In this document: one piece after another, positions 43,694-53,483 of the stretch | Position numbering within the stretch: position 1 is the stretch's first letter | Layout of the letters: each line of letters opens with the position of its first letter | DNA from: Streptomyces uncialis | GTDB lineage: Bacteria; Actinomycetota; Actinomycetes; Streptomycetales; Streptomycetaceae | NCBI RefSeq assembly: GCF_001905345.1 | Contig: NZ_LFBV01000002.1 | Span: forward strand, 1,292,272 to 1,356,271 | Direction of reading: 5' to 3' | Length of the DNA stretch: 64,000 nucleotides | Made by a program: the position numbers and the translations under genes | The notes under the pieces: model-generated | The model's database searches: none | Seen by the model: the letters and a program-made list of their open reading frames with translations, nothing else | Told to the model about the DNA's origin: nothing

Positions 43694-45367
43694 TCAGCCG
43701 TCGTTCCGGCCCGGGGCCGCGTACGGGTTGTACGGGGCCGGGGTGCCGGAGCCGTACGGGCCGCCCTGGCCGGGCACGGGACCGGTGCCCGGCTGGACCG
43801 GCGGGTAGCCGTACCCGGGACCCGGCTGTCCGTGGCCCGGACCCGGTTGGCCGTGACCGGGCACCGGCTGTCCGTGGCCCGGGTAGCCGTACCCCTGTCC
43901 GTACGGGGGCACCTGTCCGTACGCGGGTACCTGCCCGTAGCCGGGTGTCTGTCCGTACGCGGGCGGGTGGCCGTACGCCGCGGGGTGCGGGCCCGGGTAC
44001 GGGGGCGCGTACGGGTGGGGGACGGCGGGGCGGGGTGCCGTCATCAGCGCGGCGTGCGTCAGCGCGGGGCGGGCCGCCGCCCTGCGGGCCCACATCGCGT
44101 CCAGCGACTCCTGCTCACGGATGCCGAAGTCGGCGCCCGCCCGGCCCTGTGCGCCCCGGTGACGCAGGAACGCGAGCGCGGTGGCGTGCCGCTCGTACTC
44201 GCGGACGGCGCGGGCGGCCGGCTTGCCCCCGTGGTGGAGGGCGAAGTCCCGGGCCAGCCGCCGGGCGCGCAGCGAGCCGAGGGCGTACGGTTCCGGCGCG
44301 GTAAGCCAGCCGGCCGCCACATACGCGGGCAGTTCGTCCCGGACGGTCCGCAGCTCGCGTTGGCGGGCCCAGACGGCCAGCCAGATCAGCAGCCCGAACA
44401 CGGGCACCATGAACGCGCCGTACACGACGAGGAAGCCGAGCCCGCCGAACACCGTCGAACCGTTCCACAGGGCGTGCAGCCCCATCGCGAGCAGCAGTCC
44501 GCCGAGCGGTGCGAGGGCCCGCCACACCCGTCGCCGGGGGGCCGCCTGCGCGGCGAGGCCGAAGCCGATGCCGGTGAGCACCGTGAAGAGGGGGTGCGCG
44601 AACGGTGACATCACCACGCGGGCGAAGAAGGTCGCGACGGTGACCGAGCCGATGCCCTGGTCCCCGTACGTCTGGTCGTCGCCGAAGGCCCTGCCGAGGT
44701 AGAGGATGTTCTCGGTGAACGCGAAGCCGGTGGCCGTGACCCCGGCGATGACCACCCCGTCGACGAGCCGGGTGAACTCCCGGCGGCGGAAGAGGAAGAT
44801 CAGCAGGATCGCCGCGCCCTTCGCGGTCTCCTCGACCACCGGGGCTATCACCGTCGAGCCGATGGTGTCCGCGCCGCCCGGGTCGGCGGTCGTCTCCGCG
44901 ATCCACTCGGTCGCGAAGCTGTTCGCCACGATCGACATGAGGGCGGCGGCGCAGGCGCCCCAGGCGAAGCAGAAGACGACGTTCCGCCAGGGGCCGGGGG
45001 CGACCCGGTGCAGCCACCGGAACGCGGCGATCAGCAGCGGTACGGGCAGTACGGCGAGCCCCAGGCCGACGAGGAACCCCTGGGTCCCGGTCTCCTCCCG
45101 CACCAGCGCGAGGAGGACCGCGCCGCACAGGGCCAGTACGACGCCGAGTCCGGCGATCCGTACGGCGGGGCGCCGCCACCACGCGATACGCGGCGGGACG
45201 CCCAGCAGGCCGGGGGCCTGGTGGGGGATGTCCGGCGGGGCGGGGGCGGGGGCCGGGGGCGGCGCGGTGGGGTGGGTGCGGTCAGCGGGTCCGTCCGCGG
45301 GGTCCTCGACGGGGCCCTCGGTGGGGCCTGCGGCGGGGGCCGGGCGGGGCTCAGGGGTGGTGGCCAT
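43694..45367 (-). CDS. PrsW-family intramembrane metalloprotease
   Basis: 557 residues from ATG 45367, with AAGG upstream. The Pro-rich cytoplasmic N terminus (about 65 residues) is followed by about eight TM helices with PrsW motifs: VIAPVVEETAKGAAILL (EExxK), FAFTENILYLG, FFARVVMSPFAHPLFT and MGLHALWNGST. The C-terminal about 110 residues are a repetitive PYG/GHGQPGPG tail. PrsW-type proteases cut membrane anti-sigma factors or signalling proteins (family knowledge). The partner here is unknown. The start lies next to repeat block R3. Confidence 0.9.
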   Translation of the reverse strand: MATTPEPRPAPAAGPTEGPVEDPADGPADRTHPTAPPPAPAPAPPDIPHQAPGLLGVPPRIAWWRRPAVRIAGLGVVLALCGAVLLALVREETGTQGFLVGLGLAVLPVPLLIAAFRWLHRVAPGPWRNVVFCFAWGACAAALMSIVANSFATEWIAETTADPGGADTIGSTVIAPVVEETAKGAAILLIFLFRRREFTRLVDGVVIAGVTATGFAFTENILYLGRAFGDDQTYGDQGIGSVTVATFFARVVMSPFAHPLFTVLTGIGFGLAAQAAPRRRVWRALAPLGGLLLAMGLHALWNGSTVFGGLGFLVVYGAFMVPVFGLLIWLAVWARQRELRTVRDELPAYVAAGWLTAPEPYALGSLRARRLARDFALHHGGKPAARAVREYERHATALAFLRHRGAQGRAGADFGIREQESLDAMWARRAAARPALTHAALMTAPRPAVPHPYAPPYPGPHPAAYGHPPAYGQTPGYGQVPAYGQVPPYGQGYGYPGHGQPVPGHGQPGPGHGQPGPGYGYPPVQPGTGPVPGQGGPYGSGTPAPYNPYAAPGRNDG

Positions 45368-46015
45368 CGACTCGACCTTAATCGGCGGGTCGCCTTCGCT
45401 CGCGCCCCCGAGCTCCGTCCGGCTGGACGAACTTGTCCCCGCGGGTCGCCTTCGCTTGCGCTTCTTAGGTCTGTCCGGCGCGGCGTACTTCGTTCCTGTG
45501 CTGTCGCTCGGTGGGTTTGCGCAGTTCCCCGCGCCCCTTTGGGGCGCGTTCTGCTTGTTCTTCGGGTCGGTGCCGGTCGGGATTCTCCGTCCTCGATCCG
45601 ACACGCTCGGTACGACGTGTCCTTGCCGGACTGAAGAGCATCGGAGTCTGCGAGCAGAGATTCCCGCCCACCCCCTCCGGTGAGTCCTGCGACTGCGCGA
45701 GGAGGGGTCTGCACCCAAAGGACAACCTCAGGGGGCGCCCCCAAAGGGGCGCGGGGAACTGCGCGAAAACGAGGGCGGCCCCGCACCCGACGAACAACCG
45801 CAAGGGGGCAGCGCCTCAGGGGCGCGGGGAACTGCGCAAGAACGAGGGCGGACCCGCACCCGAAGGGCGACCGCAATGGGGCAGCATCCAGGGGCGCGAG
45901 GAACTGCGCACCCACGAACGCCCCGTACAGGGACAAGTGCGCCCAGCCGGACGGACCTGAGAAGCGCGAGCGAAGGCGTCCCGCACAGGGACAAGTGGGC
46001 TCAGGCGGGACTCGG
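45368..46015. repeat. Intergenic composite repeat block R3
   Basis: GTCGCCTTCGCT-type arms at 45389 and 45444, core near 45525-45543, long module about 45564-45682 (GGTCGGTGCCGGTCGGGATT to CCCACCCCCTCC), then inverted cores near 45747, 45820 and 45893 and a closing arm GCGAGCGAAGGCGACC at about 46019. The last arm is read as the C-terminal tail of TrmB. Confidence 0.85.
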
Positions 46016-46846
46016 GGGCGCGAGCGAAGGCGACCTGCGGAAGAGGACGTCGTGGACGGGGTGGCCCTTGTCCAGGCCCTGCCCCTCGAACCGCGTCCGT
46101 GGACGAAACGCGGGCCGGGGCGCGTAACCCCCGTCGACCTGCGTGTTCTCGAACGCGGGATGCGCGGTGAGCACATCGAGCATCTGCTCGGCGTACGGCT
46201 CCCAGTCGGTCGCGCAGTGCAGCAGGGCGCCCGGCTTGAGACGGCCCGCCGCGAGGTCCAGGAACTCCGGCTGGACGATCCGCCGCTTGTGGTGCCGCTT
46301 CTTGGGCCAGGGGTCCGGGAAGTAGATCCGCAGCCCGTCGAGGCTGTCGGGGCCGAGCATGCTGGTCAGCAGGATGATCGCGTCACCGTTGGCCACGCGG
46401 ACGTTGGTGAGTTCCCCGCGGTCGGCGAGGCTCAGCAGATTCCCCTGGCCGGGGGTGTGGACGTCGACCGCGAGGATTCCGGTGCCCGGGTCGTCGGCGG
46501 CCATCCGCGCGGTCGCCTCGCCCATGCCGAACCCGATCTCCAGGACGACGGGCAGCCCGTCGAAGAGTTCCCCGAGGTCGAGGACCCGGCTGCCGTCGAC
46601 ATCGAGTCCCCAGCGCGGCCACAGCCGCCGGATCGCGTCGGCCTGGCCCCGGGTGACCCGGCTGCGGCGCGGCTGGAAGCTGCGGATGCGCCGGTCGAAG
46701 TGCGCCCCCGCGGGGTCGGGGGCGGGTCCCTCACCGGGCGGGAACATCGGGGTACGCGGCGGCCGGCCCACGGCTCCGTCGGACGCCTCGTACGTTCCGG
46801 CTGCCTCGGGGGCCGCTGTCTGGGGTGTTTCGTCATGCTCGGACAC
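46001..46846 (-). CDS. trmB: tRNA (guanine-N7-)-methyltransferase
   Basis: 281 residues from GTG 46846 (VSEHDETPQ). It methylates G46 of tRNA. Motifs are present: VVLEIGFGMGEATARMA (SAM site), ILAVDVHTPGQGNLL, LTNVRVANGDA and the family signature IYFPDPWPKKRHHKRRIVQ. The N-terminal 60 residues are an acidic, Pro-rich extension. The last about 10 residues (RRSPSLAPPSPA) are encoded by the end of repeat block R3 and look non-native to the family. Confidence 0.94.
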   Translation of the reverse strand: MSEHDETPQTAAPEAAGTYEASDGAVGRPPRTPMFPPGEGPAPDPAGAHFDRRIRSFQPRRSRVTRGQADAIRRLWPRWGLDVDGSRVLDLGELFDGLPVVLEIGFGMGEATARMAADDPGTGILAVDVHTPGQGNLLSLADRGELTNVRVANGDAIILLTSMLGPDSLDGLRIYFPDPWPKKRHHKRRIVQPEFLDLAAGRLKPGALLHCATDWEPYAEQMLDVLTAHPAFENTQVDGGYAPRPAFRPRTRFEGQGLDKGHPVHDVLFRRSPSLAPPSPA

Positions 46847-46931
46847 AGTGGGACCGATTCTACGGAGGTCCCGGGGTGCCCGTCCGCCGCCGAGGGCCGG
46901 GTGCGGGTCCGGCACCGGCGGGGTACGGGCG

Positions 46932-47621
46932 CTACGCCTTCTCGCGGGGCTCCCCGGTCGCGGCCGAACCCTTGGGGCACACCCGGACGGCGGCCTGGTG
47001 GGCGATCCGCGCCTCCGCCTCCGTCAGATTCGTGAGCTTGTCGTTCCAGACGATCCGGTCCTCGCAGCGCAGCACGAATTGGGTGATCTGCGGCCAGGAC
47101 TTCACGAAGCCCTTCCCGTCGGCGCACGGATGGGTGAACGTGGCGGTGATCAGCTCGATGTCGTGCCAGCCGAAGTACCGGCCCGCTTCTGTCTCGCCGG
47201 CCTCGTACTGCACGGACTCCGTGCCCGTCCTCTCGCCCGGCTGCCCGAGCGGGGTCTCCTCGCTGATCCCGAGGTGCTTGCCGAGGGCGTTGATCGCCTG
47301 TTCGGCCTTGAGCCCCTTGAAGACCCCGGTCGCACCAGCGGGGTACTGCTGGGTGAAGCCCTCGACCAGGACGGAGAGCTCGCCCTTGCCGTCGTGCTCG
47401 ACCAGCTCACTCACCCCGGTCAGCTTCCGCTCCCGCTTGACGTCGCTCCAGACGAACGCCGCCTTCGCGCACTCGGCGGCGGGCCGCGCGCTGCTCGTGG
47501 CGGTGCCGTCGCCGCCCTTGGCGCGGTCCGGGCCCTCGTCGGTGCTGGTACCGGAGCAGCCGACCGCGCCGAGGAGTATCCCGGCGGTGGTCACGGCCAG
47601 CGCGAGACGACGTACAGGCAT
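46932..47621 (-). CDS. Lipoprotein of unknown function
   Basis: 229 residues from ATG 47621, six bases after AAGG. An upstream in-frame ATG (47627) is possible. The signal peptide ends in lipobox LLGAVGC (Cys22). The mature domain of about 190 residues has a WSDVKRERKLTGVSEL start, GRYFGWHDIELITATFTHPC, and three Cys that may form disulphides. I recognise no enzyme motif. Similar short lipoproteins are common near trmB in streptomycetes (recollection only). Confidence 0.8.
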   Translation of the reverse strand: MPVRRLALAVTTAGILLGAVGCSGTSTDEGPDRAKGGDGTATSSARPAAECAKAAFVWSDVKRERKLTGVSELVEHDGKGELSVLVEGFTQQYPAGATGVFKGLKAEQAINALGKHLGISEETPLGQPGERTGTESVQYEAGETEAGRYFGWHDIELITATFTHPCADGKGFVKSWPQITQFVLRCEDRIVWNDKLTNLTEAEARIAHQAAVRVCPKGSAATGEPREKA

Positions 47622-47715
47622 GTGCATCCTTATGTCCGGGCGGCGCTCGGTGCCGCACTGCAACCGGGGACGAGTGATCACCCCGGTCCGGTTGCCCGGC
47701 AGGGCGATGACCTGC

Positions 47716-48918
47716 TCAGTTCGGCGAGGTCAGGGAGCGCAGGGCGCGCCGGGCGACCTCCCGGCCGATCGGCAGCGAGGCGGTGGCCGCGGGGGAGGGG
47801 GCGTTCAGCACATGGACCGTACGGGGGCCCTCGCGCAGCAGGAAGTCGTCCACGAGGGTGCCGTCCCGCAGGACGGCCTGGGCGCGGACCCCGGCGGCGG
47901 TCGGTATCAGGTCGTCGGCGGTGACGGCCGGCAGCAGCCGGCGGACCGCGCGGGTGAACGCCCGCTTCGACAGGGAGCGGCGCAGCTCGCCGCCGCCGTA
48001 GCGCCAGTGGCGGCCCGCTATCCGCCAGGAGCCGGGCCAGGCCAGGGTCCCGGCGAGCTCGGCGGGGTTCAGGGTGCCCCAGTCGTAGCCCTCGCGGGCG
48101 AGCGCGGGGACGGCGTTGGGCCCGACGTGGACGCCGCCGTCGATCCCACGGGTGAGGTGCACCCCGAGGAACGGGAACGCCGGGTCGGGCACCGGATAGA
48201 CCAGGCCCCGCACCAGCTCGGGACGCGCCAGCTCGTAGTACTCCCCCCGGAACGGGACGATCCGCATGCCCGGGTCGTCGCCGGTGAGCAGCGCGATCCG
48301 GTCGCAGTGCAGCCCCGCGCAGTTCACCAGGACCCTGCCGCGCAGCACCTCGCCGCGCGCGGTGCGGACGGCGACCCCGCGGTCGGGACGGCGGTCGATC
48401 GCGACGACCTCGGTGCCGTAGCGGATCTCGGCGCCGGACACCTCGGCCAGCCGGCGGGCGACCGCCGGGTAGTCGCAGATCCCGGTGGTGCCGACCTGGA
48501 TGGCGGCGAGGCCCCGTACCCCGGGCTCGTACTCCACGATCTGGGCGGGGCCCAGCTCACGGACGGGGATGCCGTTCTCCCGGCCGCGCTGGACGAGGCC
48601 GTGCAGCCGGGGCAGCTCGTCCCGGCGGGTGGCCACGATGAGCTTGCCGGTGACCTCGTGGGGGATGTCGTACTCGGCGCAGAACTTGACCATCTCGGCG
48701 GCGCCGCGGACGGCGTACCGCGCCTTGAGGGAGCCGGGGCGGTAGTAGATCCCGCTGTGGATGACGCCGCTGTTGCGGCCGGTCTGGTGCCGGGCCGGGC
48801 CGTCCTCCTTCTCCAGGACGGTGACCCGGGTGCCGGGCGCGGCCCGCGTCAGGGCGTACGCCGTCGACAGACCGACGATCCCGCCGCCGATCACGAGCAC
48901 ATCGCAGTCGTACGCCAC
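47716..48918 (-). CDS. lhgO: L-2-hydroxyglutarate oxidase (FAD-dependent)
   Basis: 400 residues from GTG 48918, after GGGAGGTGACAC. The FAD site DVLVIGGGIVGLSTAYALT opens the protein, followed by ARHQTGRNSGVIHSGIYYRP, characteristic of LhgO/YgaF, and C-terminal HVLNAPSPAATASLPIG. The enzyme oxidises L-2-hydroxyglutarate to 2-oxoglutarate, a metabolite-repair step feeding electrons to quinone. It stands alone. Confidence 0.92.
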   Translation of the reverse strand: MAYDCDVLVIGGGIVGLSTAYALTRAAPGTRVTVLEKEDGPARHQTGRNSGVIHSGIYYRPGSLKARYAVRGAAEMVKFCAEYDIPHEVTGKLIVATRRDELPRLHGLVQRGRENGIPVRELGPAQIVEYEPGVRGLAAIQVGTTGICDYPAVARRLAEVSGAEIRYGTEVVAIDRRPDRGVAVRTARGEVLRGRVLVNCAGLHCDRIALLTGDDPGMRIVPFRGEYYELARPELVRGLVYPVPDPAFPFLGVHLTRGIDGGVHVGPNAVPALAREGYDWGTLNPAELAGTLAWPGSWRIAGRHWRYGGGELRRSLSKRAFTRAVRRLLPAVTADDLIPTAAGVRAQAVLRDGTLVDDFLLREGPRTVHVLNAPSPAATASLPIGREVARRALRSLTSPN

Positions 48919-49040
48919 GCGTGTCACCTCCCGCTCCCGATAATGCACTGCGCCACTGACAGCGCCGTCAAACCCGGGAGACCGAGGACATCGCGCGACT
49001 CACCCCGGCCGAGGGCGGCGCCGGGCTCCGCGGGAGCCGG

Positions 49041-50462
49041 TCAGGCGGGTGCCATCAGCAGGGGCCGGGCGCGTTCGCGCAGCTCCATGACGCGGGGCTC
49101 GTCGCCGTACGGTTCCAGCCGGTGCAGCAGGTCGCGGACGTACTCGGTGGTGCGCGCGGAGGAGATCCGCCCGGCGACCTCGACGGCGCGCACACCCTGG
49201 GCGCAGGCCGCGTCGAGGTTGCCCGACTCCAGTTCGGCGACCGCCGACACGACGAGCCGCAGCCCGTGGGAGCGCACGAACTCCTCGGTGGGTTTCGACA
49301 GGGCCTGTTCGGTGAAGCGGCGCACCTGGCGGGGCGCCTTCAGATCGCGGTAGCACTCGGCGGCGTCGGCGGCGAACCGGTCGTACGAGTAGAAGCCGAG
49401 CCAGGACGGGTCGTGGTCGCCGTCCCGGGAGCGTTCCAGCCAGCCTTCGGCGGCCTTCAGGGCCGCTCCGGCGGCGTGCGCGTCCCCGGCGCGCGCGTGC
49501 GCGCGTGCCTCGACGAGCCGGAAGAAGCTCATGGTGCGGGCGGTGGCGAGCCCGCGGTTGCGTTCGAGGGCGGCCTGCGCGAGGTCGACGCCCTCGTCGC
49601 CGAAGCCCCGGTAGGTCGCCTGGAGGGACATCGACGCCAGGACGTAGCCGCCGAGCGGGACGTCGGCCGCCGCGCGGGCGAGGCGCAGCGCCTGGATGTA
49701 GTAGCGCTGGGCGGCCTCCTGCTGGCCGGTGTCGAAGGCCATCCAGCCCGCGAGCCGGGTCAGCTCGGCGGAGGCGCCGAACAGGGCGCGTCCGACCTCG
49801 TCGGAGTAGGAGCCGAGCAGCAGGGGCGCCGCCTCGACGCGTAAGCACTCGGGGACCATGGAGGAGCGCCAGTCGCCGCCGCCGTACTTGGAGTCCCAGC
49901 GGCGGGCGTCCTCGGCGGCCTCGCGGAGCTTGCTGACATCGCTGTGGCCGACCTTCAGGGCCGACACGCTGTCCTCGGCCGGGCTCGCGTCGCGGGCGAC
50001 GGAGCTGTCGGCCGGGGTTATGAGCCAGCGGGACGCGGGGGTGGCGTAGGCGCTGACGGCGAAGGAACCGGCGAGCGACTGCCAGATGCCGCCGCCGGTC
50101 CGGCGGCCGGCGAGATCGAGCCGGTACAGCTCGGTCGCCGACTTCACGGCCGCGGCCACGTCCCGGGGGAACGCGAGGCCCACCTCGGGCGCGGGGTCGG
50201 CGTCCGCCAGCCCGATCTCGTGCAGGGGGACCGGGCGGCCCAGCTTCTGTCCGATGGCCGCCGCGATGAGGTGCGGGGCGGCGCCCTGCGGCACCATGCC
50301 CTTGGACACCCAGCGGGCCACGGAGGTCTTGTCGTACCGGAGTGTCAGGCCGCGCTGCGCGCCCAGGTCGTTGACCCGGCGCGCGAGGCCGGCGTTGCTG
50401 ATTCCCGCGAGGGCGAGAACGGCGCCGAGCTTTTCGTTCGGCCCGCGTTGCTCCCTGGACAT
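49041..50462 (-). CDS. NsdA-like XRE/TPR transcriptional regulator
   Basis: 473 residues from ATG 50462, with GAGGGG upstream. The first 75 residues form a DNA-binding domain ([40 protein letters not shown]). A long linker follows, then TPR-type helices ([60 protein letters not shown]). The arrangement resembles the Streptomyces NsdA family that restrains sporulation and antibiotic production. The exact orthologue is not certain. Its long upstream region (50463-51383) suggests complex control. Confidence 0.85.
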   Translation of the reverse strand: MSREQRGPNEKLGAVLALAGISNAGLARRVNDLGAQRGLTLRYDKTSVARWVSKGMVPQGAAPHLIAAAIGQKLGRPVPLHEIGLADADPAPEVGLAFPRDVAAAVKSATELYRLDLAGRRTGGGIWQSLAGSFAVSAYATPASRWLITPADSSVARDASPAEDSVSALKVGHSDVSKLREAAEDARRWDSKYGGGDWRSSMVPECLRVEAAPLLLGSYSDEVGRALFGASAELTRLAGWMAFDTGQQEAAQRYYIQALRLARAAADVPLGGYVLASMSLQATYRGFGDEGVDLAQAALERNRGLATARTMSFFRLVEARAHARAGDAHAAGAALKAAEGWLERSRDGDHDPSWLGFYSYDRFAADAAECYRDLKAPRQVRRFTEQALSKPTEEFVRSHGLRLVVSAVAELESGNLDAACAQGVRAVEVAGRISSARTTEYVRDLLHRLEPYGDEPRVMELRERARPLLMAPA

Positions 50463-51383
50463 TGCGCCACCCCTCGACACAGACGGCTGCCGCGACGGTG
50501 GTGACCGCGCGGCATTCGCGCCATGCGCTCCCGGTGGCCTTCTGCCCGGGGCGGCAACCGAATGAGCGGGTGGCCGACCCCGGAGGTATATGCCTCCGTG
50601 AAACACAGACACACACAGCGTAGTTCGACGCATCCCATGCGTTAAGAGGCATAGTTCCGGATGGCGGGATTGTTGCCCGTGGCCTGTCCGCCCCCCGGGC
50701 GCCATGTGCTCCGCCTGTGTGGCAGTGCGCCCGTGCGTGCGCTCTTCACCGGTTCCGGGGTGGCCGCTTCCATGGATCGTGCGTGGGTCGGCCCGCTGAA
50801 CTGGTTCCAGTGGGCTGGGGGACACCGCCGCCTTCATCCCCGCGGGCGGCGGACCGGTCCGGGAGGTGAACACCACCTCCCGGACCGTGCGTTGTGCCCT
50901 CAAGGTCCGCAATGATGTCGTTCATGGGTCCGGCGCGGCCAAGTTGGCCGAATATCGACCCTGCTGGTCACGCCCTTGAGCGTCCCCCCGCACGCGTGAG
51001 CGCGCTTTCCCTCCGCGTACCGGTCGCCCCGCGCGCCCGTGGGACACCCGTTCCCCCGGTCGTCCCACGCATCCTCCCAGCCCCTCCCGTGCGCCCATGA
51101 GGGGCCGCCCAGGAGTGCGCCCGTACGGCTCACCCGCCGCACCCGGCACACCAGTTGGGGAAGCGGGCCGCCGCGCACCGGAGCTCCGCGCGGACGGCGC
51201 CCGCAGGGCCGCGGCGGGAGCGCGAGGGGAGCGCGAAGGGTTCGAAGGGGGTTCGAGGGGGGCTTGTCAGGGGCGCGTACGGGTGGGCACGAAGCGGCCG
51301 GGGCCCGCTCCCGCACGCCTCCTTCGTGGCAGCATGGTCCCGAGTTCGTACGGTGCACGGTTGTCCAGCCCGTGGAGGCGACG
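50463..51383. other. Long divergent intergenic region
   Basis: About 920 bp between the regulator and the asparagine-synthase-like gene. Short open frames exist on both strands but none has a convincing start, composition and length. It holds a 13-bp perfect hairpin (50856-50886) and, near the regulator, an A/T-richer stretch (about 50615-50660, CGACGCATCCCATGCGTTAA) that probably contains its promoter and an inverted repeat GACGCAT/ATGCGTT. Confidence 0.5.
50856..50886. terminator. 13-bp hairpin in the divergent region
   Basis: GGTCCGGGAGGTG / CACCTCCCGGACC with a 5-nt loop. It is not obviously downstream of a gene, so it may end an unseen small RNA or act in regulation. Confidence 0.45.
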
Positions 51384-53483
51384 ATGCGGTGGTTGGTGGG
51401 GTGGAGCATTGCCACCGCGGGAACGAGCGGCCCGGTGACCGCCGGTGCCACCGGACCCGACGGCGAGGCACTCCAGCCCGTCGGCTCCCAACTCCTGTGG
51501 AGTGACCCCGATCCCCTATGGGCCGTCGGCGACTGGCGCCCCGACGAGGTGCGTGTCGTCACCGTCGACCCCCACACCCGTATCGCCGTCCTCGGCACCT
51601 GCGGCGCCAGCGACGAGGACCTGCGGCTGGGGCTGCTCGCCGCGCGCGGCGGCGCCCTGCGCCATCTCACCGCCTGGTCCGGCAGCTACACCGCCGTCGC
51701 CCGGATCGGCCGCCGCGTCACCGTCGCCGGTGACCTCGCGGGCGCCCGCCCCGTCTTCCACACCCCCTGGTCCGGCGGCACCGCCTACGCCACCGCGGCC
51801 CTCCCGCTCGCCGACCTGGTCGAGGCCCACCTCGACATCGGCCATCTCGCCGCCCTCCTCGCCGCCCCCGACGTCCCCGAGGCCCTGCACGACTCCACGC
51901 CCTACCTCGGCGTCCACCGGGTGCCGCCCGGTCACGCCCTGATCCTGCGCCAGGGCGCCCGTGAGATCGCCGGGTACGACCCGGTGACCTCCCTCGCCGT
52001 CGCCGCGCCGCCCAGCGACGCCGCCGGCGCCGTCGACGGCGTCCGTGACGCCCTCGTGGAAGCCGTACGCGCGCGGCTGACGGCCCCCCGGCACGTCCCC
52101 GGCGGCGGGATCGACCCCGGGCCCGTACCGGGTATGGGGCCCGCCGAACGGCGCGCCGCCCGCGGCACCCCCGTCCCCGGCATCGGCGCCGACCTCTCCG
52201 GCGGACCCGCCTCCGCGACCCTCGCCCTGCTCGCCGCGGGACTGCCCGGCGTGCCCGGTACCGTCCTCGGGCACGGCAGCGGCGCGGGTGAACGCCTCCT
52301 CGCCGTCACCTTCAACGACCTCGCCGTGCCCGGCCGCGAGGCCGAGGTGGAACGCGCGGGCGCCATCGCCGCGGACCCGCGACTGCACCATGTCGTCGTC
52401 GCGGGCGGCGAGGAGACCCTTCCGTACACCGACCTCGACGGCCCCCTCACCGACGAACCCGGCCCCTCCCTCGTCACCGCCGCCCGCCACCGCGCGCGGC
52501 TCGCCGCCGGGAGCGCCGACCACTTCACCGGGTACGGCGCCCGCCAGGTCCTCGACGCCCACCCCGCGCGCCTCGCCGACCTCCTCATGGACCGCAAGAG
52601 ACGCCACCTGGTCCGCCCCGTGGCCGCCCTCACCACCGCCGAGGGCTCCGTGTCGATGATGGTCCCCGCGCGCGTGTACGTCGCCGCCCGCCGCCTCGCC
52701 CGCACCCCCTACCGCAGCGGCGTCGACCGGCTCGCCGACCAGTTGCTGCGCCGCCGCCTCGACGAACCCGGCGGTACCGTCGGCGCCTCCCTCGCCGCCC
52801 TCACCTGGGCGCGGCCCGGGCCCGCCGCGCGGTGGCTCACCGGTGAGGCACTGGCGGAGGTGTCCGGCCGGCTCCAGAACGCGGTCGGCCGTCCCGGACC
52901 CGGGCCCGGCCAGCGGCCCGGTGACTTTCGCGCGCGGGCGGCCCTCGCCCGGCACGCCGCGGACCTCCGGGTCCTCGAACAGGCCGCCGAGGTCCGCTTC
53001 CAGCGGCTGCACGCGCCCTTCCTCGACAACCAGGTCGTCCGCGCGTGCCGTGCCCTTCCCGAGGCGCTCCGGGTGCGGCCCGGGGCCCGGGCGGAGATCC
53101 TGCGGACCGTCCTGGAGGGCGCGGGGATCTCCGAGCTGCCGTCCGGCTGGGGCACCCCCTCGCACGCGCCGTCCGCGACCGCGGCCCGTGCGGGGTTGCG
53201 GATCGCGATGCCCGACCTCCTGAGGCTCTTCGACACGCCTCTGCTGGCCGACGCGGGGCTCGTCGAGGCGCGGGTCGTCCGCAAGGCCCTGCGGGGTGCG
53301 GCCGAGGGGGAGCCGCTGCCGCTGGACGGGCTCGCCGACCTGGTGGCCGTGGAGCTGTGGCTGCGCAGGCTGCTCGCCCGGCGCGGCACCTGCTGGACGG
53401 GGACGCCCGCCCGGCAACGCGCGGTGCCCACGGGGTCGGTGGCCCCGGCCCGCGGAGCCCTCGGCACGGGTGCGCGGCCCTGA
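51384..53483 (+). CDS. Stand-alone asparagine-synthase-like protein (lasso-cyclase-like fold)
   Basis: 699 residues from ATG 51384 with GGAGG six bases upstream. The N-terminal Ntn-like half starts MRWLVGWS, so it lacks the catalytic Cys2 of glutamine-dependent enzymes. The C-terminal half is the asparagine synthetase ATP-pyrophosphatase fold. The PP-loop reads ADLSGGPASATLALLA where SGGxDS is expected, so the Asp is Ala. The C-terminal region includes LHAPFLDNQVVRACRALPEA and GWGTPSHA. Related folds include lasso-peptide macrolactam synthetases, but no precursor, RRE or peptidase gene is nearby. Function unknown. Confidence 0.8.
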   Translation: MRWLVGWSIATAGTSGPVTAGATGPDGEALQPVGSQLLWSDPDPLWAVGDWRPDEVRVVTVDPHTRIAVLGTCGASDEDLRLGLLAARGGALRHLTAWSGSYTAVARIGRRVTVAGDLAGARPVFHTPWSGGTAYATAALPLADLVEAHLDIGHLAALLAAPDVPEALHDSTPYLGVHRVPPGHALILRQGAREIAGYDPVTSLAVAAPPSDAAGAVDGVRDALVEAVRARLTAPRHVPGGGIDPGPVPGMGPAERRAARGTPVPGIGADLSGGPASATLALLAAGLPGVPGTVLGHGSGAGERLLAVTFNDLAVPGREAEVERAGAIAADPRLHHVVVAGGEETLPYTDLDGPLTDEPGPSLVTAARHRARLAAGSADHFTGYGARQVLDAHPARLADLLMDRKRRHLVRPVAALTTAEGSVSMMVPARVYVAARRLARTPYRSGVDRLADQLLRRRLDEPGGTVGASLAALTWARPGPAARWLTGEALAEVSGRLQNAVGRPGPGPGQRPGDFRARAALARHAADLRVLEQAAEVRFQRLHAPFLDNQVVRACRALPEALRVRPGARAEILRTVLEGAGISELPSGWGTPSHAPSATAARAGLRIAMPDLLRLFDTPLLADAGLVEARVVRKALRGAAEGEPLPLDGLADLVAVELWLRRLLARRGTCWTGTPARQRAVPTGSVAPARGALGTGARP

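Noticed and set aside
50661..50915. 84-codon plus-strand ORF in the divergent region
   Set aside because: No ribosome site and Arg/Pro/Gly-biased composition; it includes the hairpin sequence.
51384..53483. Lasso-peptide biosynthetic cluster
   Set aside because: Only the cyclase-like protein is present. No precursor peptide, RRE, B2 peptidase or transporter nearby.
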